A stretch of 8,644 nucleotides of DNA from an uncultured Oscillospiraceae bacterium. GTDB lineage: Bacteria > Bacillota > Clostridia > Oscillospirales > Oscillospiraceae. A program made the translations under genes and the position numbers. Below the pieces are notes generated by a model. That model saw only the letters and a program-made list of their open reading frames with translations, was not told where the DNA came from and ran no database searches. Below, in pieces: positions 5,643 to 8,644 of this stretch (its first letter is position 1; each line of letters begins with the position of its first letter). The stretch is taken from positions 1 to 8,644 of the forward strand of contig CAJOFI010000147.1 of assembly GCA_905233595.1 (NCBI GenBank), written 5' to 3'.

Positions 5643-6215
5643 ATGAATTTTATTCTTGCCTCCGGCTCTCCTCGGCGGAAGGAGCTGATGGAGATGCTGG
5701 GCGTGAACAATCTGAAGATCCTCCCCGCGAAGGGGGAGGAAAAGCCGCCCGCCGGGGCGCAGCCGGAGGAGCTGGTGATGGCGCTGGCCGCCGCGAAGGC
5801 GGAGGAGGTCGCACCGCAGGCCGGGGAAAACGACGTCGTCGTCGCGGCGGATACCATTGTCTGGTTCGAGGGCGAGGCCTTCGGCAAGCCCCACAGCAAG
5901 GAGCAGGCACGGCAGATGCTGCGCCGTCTCTCGGGGAACACCCACCACGTCTATACCGGCGTTGCGGTGCTGCGCGGCGGCGTGGAGCGCCTGGGCTATG
6001 AGTGCACGGCCGTGCATTTCCGGGATGTCTCCGACGAGGAGATCGAGCGCTATATCCACAGCGGCGAGCCGATGGACAAGGCCGGCGCCTACGGGGCGCA
6101 GGGGCTGGGCGCGCTCTTCGTGCGCGGCATCGAGGGCGACTTTTTTAACGTGATGGGTCTGCCGCTGTGCAGGCTGGACGCAATGCTGAAAGAGCAGGGA
6201 GTTGGACTTCTTTGA
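5643..6215 (+). CDS. maf: Maf-family nucleoside triphosphate pyrophosphatase (dTTP/UTP type)
   Basis: This 190-residue cytoplasmic enzyme is expected to hydrolyse non-canonical or excess nucleoside triphosphates to monophosphate and pyrophosphate, and Maf has also been linked to septum control. Family motifs are complete: SGSPRR (7-12), AADT with the catalytic Asp70, a KP pair (82-83), TGV (105-107), GAYGAQG (148-154) and GDFFNVMGLP (165-174). The GAYxxQG form points to the dTTP/UTP (YhdE-like) subgroup rather than the m7GTP subgroup. I chose ATG 5643 because the conserved N-terminus MNFILASGSPRR begins there and AGAGGG lies just upstream; a GTG at 5631 would add four unsupported residues. 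Its TGA stop overlaps the TTG start of mreC, so the two are probably coupled. The upstream 260 nt is the MITE-like element, in which I see no strong promoter. Confidence 0.93.
   Translation: MNFILASGSPRRKELMEMLGVNNLKILPAKGEEKPPAGAQPEELVMALAAAKAEEVAPQAGENDVVVAADTIVWFEGEAFGKPHSKEQARQMLRRLSGNTHHVYTGVAVLRGGVERLGYECTAVHFRDVSDEEIERYIHSGEPMDKAGAYGAQGLGALFVRGIEGDFFNVMGLPLCRLDAMLKEQGVGLL
6196..6215 (+). promoter_or_regulatory. Ribosome binding site and TTG start of mreC overlapping the maf stop
   Basis: AGGGAG (6196-6201) lies 10 nt before TTG 6212, and the TTG overlaps the maf stop TGA (6213-6215) as TTGA. The resulting protein begins MKDYLRKNG directly before its membrane helix, as expected for MreC. 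The in-frame GTG at 6167 would add 15 residues lying inside maf and is less likely. Confidence 0.6.
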
Positions 6216-7054
6216 AAGACTATTTGCGCAAAAACGGGATACGGATCGCGGTGATCGTGCTGGCCGTCACGCTGCTGATCGGCGTGGGGAACGCCGCGCG
6301 CGGCGGGCAGATCAGCGTCCTGCACAACGCGACCGGCGTGCTGACCGCGCCGATGCAGAAGGTGCTGAGCTCCACCGTCAACCTATTCAACAGCATCTAC
6401 GGCTATCTGTATAAGTACGATTCGCTGATGGCGGAGAACGAATCGCTGCGCGCGCAGTTAGCGGACGCGCAGAAGTCCGCGCGCGACGGCATCGAGGCCT
6501 CGGAGGAGAACGTGCGCCTGCGCGAGGCGCTCTATCTGCGCCAGAAGCACACGGACTATTTCCTCGAATCGGCGAAGGTGGTGCTCTGGTCGTCCTCCAA
6601 CTGGTCGTCCTCCTTTACGATCAGCAAGGGCGCAAGCCACGGCATCGAGCTGCACGACCCGGTTATCACCGAGTACGGCGCGCTCGTCGGGCAGGTGACC
6701 GAGCTCGGCGCGACCTGGGCGACGGTCAGCACCCTCATCGACGTGGACATGAGCGTCGGCGCCTACGTCGGCTCCAACGGCAGCTCCGGCATGGTGGTGG
6801 GCGAGTACGCCCTGATGCGCGAGAAGACGGCGAAGCTCACCTTCCTCGCCGACGGGGCGCAGATCTTCGCCGGGGACGAGGTGCTGACCTCCGGCTCCGG
6901 CGGCGCGTTCCCGGCGGGGCTCGTCATCGGCACGCTCACCAGCGTCCAGCAGGAGGCCGGCGGGCAGATCGAATACGGCATCGTCACCCCCCAGTGCGAC
7001 CTTGACGCACTGGTGCAGGTCTTCATCATCAAGGACTTTCAGGTGGTGGAGTGA
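6212..7054 (+). CDS. mreC: MreC, rod-shape elongasome scaffold protein
   Basis: This is a 280-residue MreC homologue, a membrane-anchored, mostly extracytoplasmic protein that links the elongasome to penicillin-binding proteins such as PBP2. After a short basic N-terminus there is one membrane helix (about 11-25), then a coiled coil (about 64-112) for dimerisation. The paired beta-domains (about 120-275) carry the family's SKGASHGIELHDPV and GEVLTSG-like (GDEVLTSG, 221-228) elements and GAFPAGLVIG. Length is typical of the family and the sequence looks complete. It starts at a TTG overlapping the maf stop, and its own TGA overlaps the GTG of mreD, so maf-mreC-mreD form a coupled operon. mreB, which commonly precedes mreC, is absent here. 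Confidence 0.93.
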   Translation: MKDYLRKNGIRIAVIVLAVTLLIGVGNAARGGQISVLHNATGVLTAPMQKVLSSTVNLFNSIYGYLYKYDSLMAENESLRAQLADAQKSARDGIEASEENVRLREALYLRQKHTDYFLESAKVVLWSSSNWSSSFTISKGASHGIELHDPVITEYGALVGQVTELGATWATVSTLIDVDMSVGAYVGSNGSSGMVVGEYALMREKTAKLTFLADGAQIFAGDEVLTSGSGGAFPAGLVIGTLTSVQQEAGGQIEYGIVTPQCDLDALVQVFIIKDFQVVE

Positions 7055-7575
7055 CAGTGAAGGAGCTCAGGGATATGATCGCGCGGGAGCTTCTGTCCCG
7101 CGTGAAGCTGAAAAAAACGCTGCAATACGCGCTCTACCTCTTCCTCGCGCTGCTGACGCAGAATATGCTGCTGACCCAGCTTCGCGTCGCGGGGGTCTGC
7201 CCGATGATCCTGCCCGCGGTCGCGGTGGCGGTGGGCATGTTTGAGGGCGCGTCCTGGGGCGCGGTGCTGAGCCTCGTCCTCGGCATCTTCGCGGATATGG
7301 CTTTCGTGGAGAATACCATCCTCTTCACGCTGCTCTTCCCGATGCTGGCCTTCGCCTCGGGCTTTATCTCCACCTATTTCATCAACCGCCGCTTCTTCGC
7401 CTTCATGGGCGCGGCGCTGCTTGGGCTGCTCGTCACGGCGCTCACGCAGATGCTGCACACCGTCGCGGTGGACAGCTTCGCGGTCGTCATGTTCCGCACG
7501 GTGGCGCTGCAGACGCTTCTGTCGCTGCCCTTCGCCGTGCTGGCCTATCTGCCGCCCGCGAGATGGATAAGCTGA
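7051..7575 (+). CDS. mreD: MreD, integral membrane rod-shape protein
   Basis: A hydrophobic protein of up to 174 residues with about five or six membrane segments (roughly 23-42, 50-66, 70-86, 89-109, 114-136 and 144-167), matching the size and topology of MreD. It is thought to work with MreC in the elongasome. Recognisable family-like stretches include AVAVGMFEG, GIFADMAF and FINRRFFAF. The start is ambiguous. GTG 7051 overlaps the mreC stop as GTGA; GTG 7057 sits six nt after GGTGGA; ATG 7075 has AAGGAG nine nt upstream, the best Shine-Dalgarno of the three, and would give 166 residues. All share the same frame and lose no membrane helix. The frame ends in TGA before a 197-nt spacer leading to the PBP2-like gene. 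Confidence 0.88.
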   Translation: MTVKELRDMIARELLSRVKLKKTLQYALYLFLALLTQNMLLTQLRVAGVCPMILPAVAVAVGMFEGASWGAVLSLVLGIFADMAFVENTILFTLLFPMLAFASGFISTYFINRRFFAFMGAALLGLLVTALTQMLHTVAVDSFAVVMFRTVALQTLLSLPFAVLAYLPPARWIS

Positions 7576-7772
7576 CGGTTTTATCGCACAAAACACGCGG
7601 GGTCGCGCCTCATTTGTTCGGCGCAAAGCCCCGTCAAAAACGAACTGCAATTTGCTTTTCACGCTGCGGCGCGAAAAGTCAGAGCGAAGCTCCCCTCTGA
7701 GCCCCCCCGAGCTGCGGGGCGGACGGAACAGATACGATCGTTTTCAAAACTCCGTTTTCAGAAAGGCAAGGC
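7576..7772. other. Intergenic spacer with clustered small hairpins between mreD and the PBP gene
   Basis: No believable protein is encoded here. Perfect or near-perfect hairpins follow one another: CGGGG/CCCCG (7598-7602 with 7629-7633) enclosing GCGCC/GGCGC (7605-7609 with 7620-7624); CTTTTC/GAAAAG (7655-7660 with 7673-7678); GAGC-GAA-GCTC (7682-7692); CCCCG/CGGGG (7705-7719). None is followed by a clear U-tract on the plus strand, so read-through from mreD into the PBP gene is plausible. GAAAGG (7761-7766) is the likely ribosome binding site of the next gene. I see no strong sigma-A promoter. Confidence 0.45.
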
Positions 7773-8644
7773 ATGAGCAGAAAGTTGGTTAGCCCCAGCC
7801 GGATCGCCGGCATGGCGGTGTTTTTGATCGTGATCCTCTCGATCTTTATGGTGAGGCTCTACAACCTACAGATCGTCGAGGGCGAAAAATACTATAACCA
7901 GGCCAGCGCCATCAGCGAAACCCAGCGAGCCGTCACCGCCGCGCGCGGCAACATCCTCGACCGCTACGGGCGCGTGCTGGTGAGCAACAAGGAATGCTAC
8001 AACCTCAAGATCGACGTGACCAAGCTCTTCTCCAATGAGGATCCCAACGCCACCATCCTCCAGCTCGTGAAGATGGTGCAGAGCTTTGGCGACTCCTATA
8101 CGGACGATCTGCCCATCAGCATGGAGCCGCCCTTCACCTACGACGAGAACATGACGGAGATCCAGCGCACCATGCTCAACGCCTATTTCAAGGACAAGGG
8201 CAAGGCGCTGCCGGAAAACCCCACGGCGGTGGAGCTTTTGAGCTATATGCGCACCCGCTACGAAATCGACAACAGCTACAGCTCCGAGGAGATGCGCATG
8301 ATCGCCGGCGTGCGCTATTCGATCAACGTGCGCTACGCGGTCAACACGGCGGAGTATATGTTCGTCGAGGACGCGAGCATGGAGCTTATTTCCTCCATCA
8401 TGGAGAATAAGCTCTCCGGCATCGAGGTCGAGCGCGCCTTCATGCGCGATTACGGCACGCCCTACGCCGCCCATCTGCTGGGCTACGTCGGCTTGATGAC
8501 GCAGGAGGAGTTCGAGCGCTACTCCCTGCTCGACTACGCAAACGACGCGGTCGTCGGCAAGGACGGCATCGAATACGCCTTTGAGACCGACCTGCACGGC
8601 AAGGACGGGGAAGTGATCGAGTACCGCAACGCATCCGGCACCAT
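7773..8644 (+). CDS. mrdA: Class B penicillin-binding protein, PBP2/MrdA-like, N-terminal part (cut by right edge)
   Basis: The open frame starts at ATG 7773 with GAAAGG six nt upstream and runs off the right edge, so only about 290 residues are visible and the active-site SxxK serine is not seen. A membrane helix (about 12-30) is followed by NLQIVEGEKYYNQA and then ARGNILDRYGRVL (57-69), the hallmark R-G-x-I-x-D-R-x-G of class B PBPs. Further on come GIEVERAFMRDYG, a H-L-L-G-Y-V-G stretch and the VGKDGIEYAFE segment typical of the N-terminal pedestal. The transpeptidase domain should follow outside the window. Its place directly after mreC-mreD favours the elongasome transpeptidase PBP2 over the division or sporulation paralogues (FtsI/SpoVD), though sequence alone does not exclude these. 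Visible codons are intact. Confidence 0.88.
   Translation, partial: MSRKLVSPSRIAGMAVFLIVILSIFMVRLYNLQIVEGEKYYNQASAISETQRAVTAARGNILDRYGRVLVSNKECYNLKIDVTKLFSNEDPNATILQLVKMVQSFGDSYTDDLPISMEPPFTYDENMTEIQRTMLNAYFKDKGKALPENPTAVELLSYMRTRYEIDNSYSSEEMRMIAGVRYSINVRYAVNTAEYMFVEDASMELISSIMENKLSGIEVERAFMRDYGTPYAAHLLGYVGLMTQEEFERYSLLDYANDAVVGKDGIEYAFETDLHGKDGEVIEYRNASGT

Noticed and set aside
7866..8597. Minus-strand open frame of 243 codons opposite the PBP gene
   Set aside because: Plus strand has unmistakable class B PBP motifs and a good start; the minus frame is a GC-driven shadow.
1..8644. CRISPR array, defence island, tRNA or rRNA genes, transposase
   Set aside because: No regularly spaced direct repeats, no tRNA cloverleaf or rRNA stretches, and no recombinase or nuclease families were recognised.

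Overview
The window looks like chromosomal DNA from a GC-rich, gut-type clostridium (Bacillota, probably Oscillospirales/Ruminococcaceae-like). This is inferred from the gene families: a DnaD-domain protein next to a DnaI-type helicase loader is a Firmicutes pair. Strong Shine-Dalgarno sequences, AT-rich sigma-A promoters between GC-rich genes, and a maf-mreC-mreD-PBP2 cell-shape cluster agree with it. The exact taxon cannot be read from the sequence alone.

Layout. (1) Positions 1-181, minus strand: the 5' part of a structured non-coding RNA with its own sigma-A promoter, running off the left edge; raiA-motif RNA is my best guess. (2) Positions 182-390: an intergenic region holding that promoter, a near-consensus plus-strand promoter (303-332) and a perfect 18-bp inverted repeat (347-388). 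(3) Positions 391-3241, minus strand: a DnaD-domain protein and a DnaI/DnaC-like helicase loader form a tight replication-initiation operon. They are followed by an E2/CAT-fold acyltransferase-like protein with its own promoter that lacks the usual catalytic histidine. (4) Positions 3242-3396: a divergent promoter region with overlapping -35 elements. (5) Positions 3397-5381, plus strand: a large U32-family (RlhA-like) gene broken by two frame changes. The first coincides with loss of about 65 nt at a normally conserved site. (6) Positions 5382-5642: an AT-rich, hairpin-laden MITE-like intergenic element. (7) Positions 5643-7575: overlapping genes maf, mreC and mreD. (8) Positions 7576-7772: a spacer with several small hairpins. 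(9) From 7773 to the right edge: the N-terminal part of a class B penicillin-binding protein (PBP2-like).

How the genes work together. DnaD and DnaI homologues load the replicative helicase at origins or restart sites. MreC, MreD and PBP2 belong to the elongasome, which builds lateral cell wall; Maf is a house-cleaning nucleotide pyrophosphatase that often sits with mre genes. No mreB lies between maf and mreC. No defence system, CRISPR array, prophage or transposase is visible.

The most notable features are the edge ncRNA, the apparent internal deletions in two adjacent genes (DnaD-domain gene and U32 gene), the histidine-less E2-like protein, and a strong promoter aimed antisense into that gene's 3' end. 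The deletions could be real gene decay or assembly error; the sequence alone does not decide.
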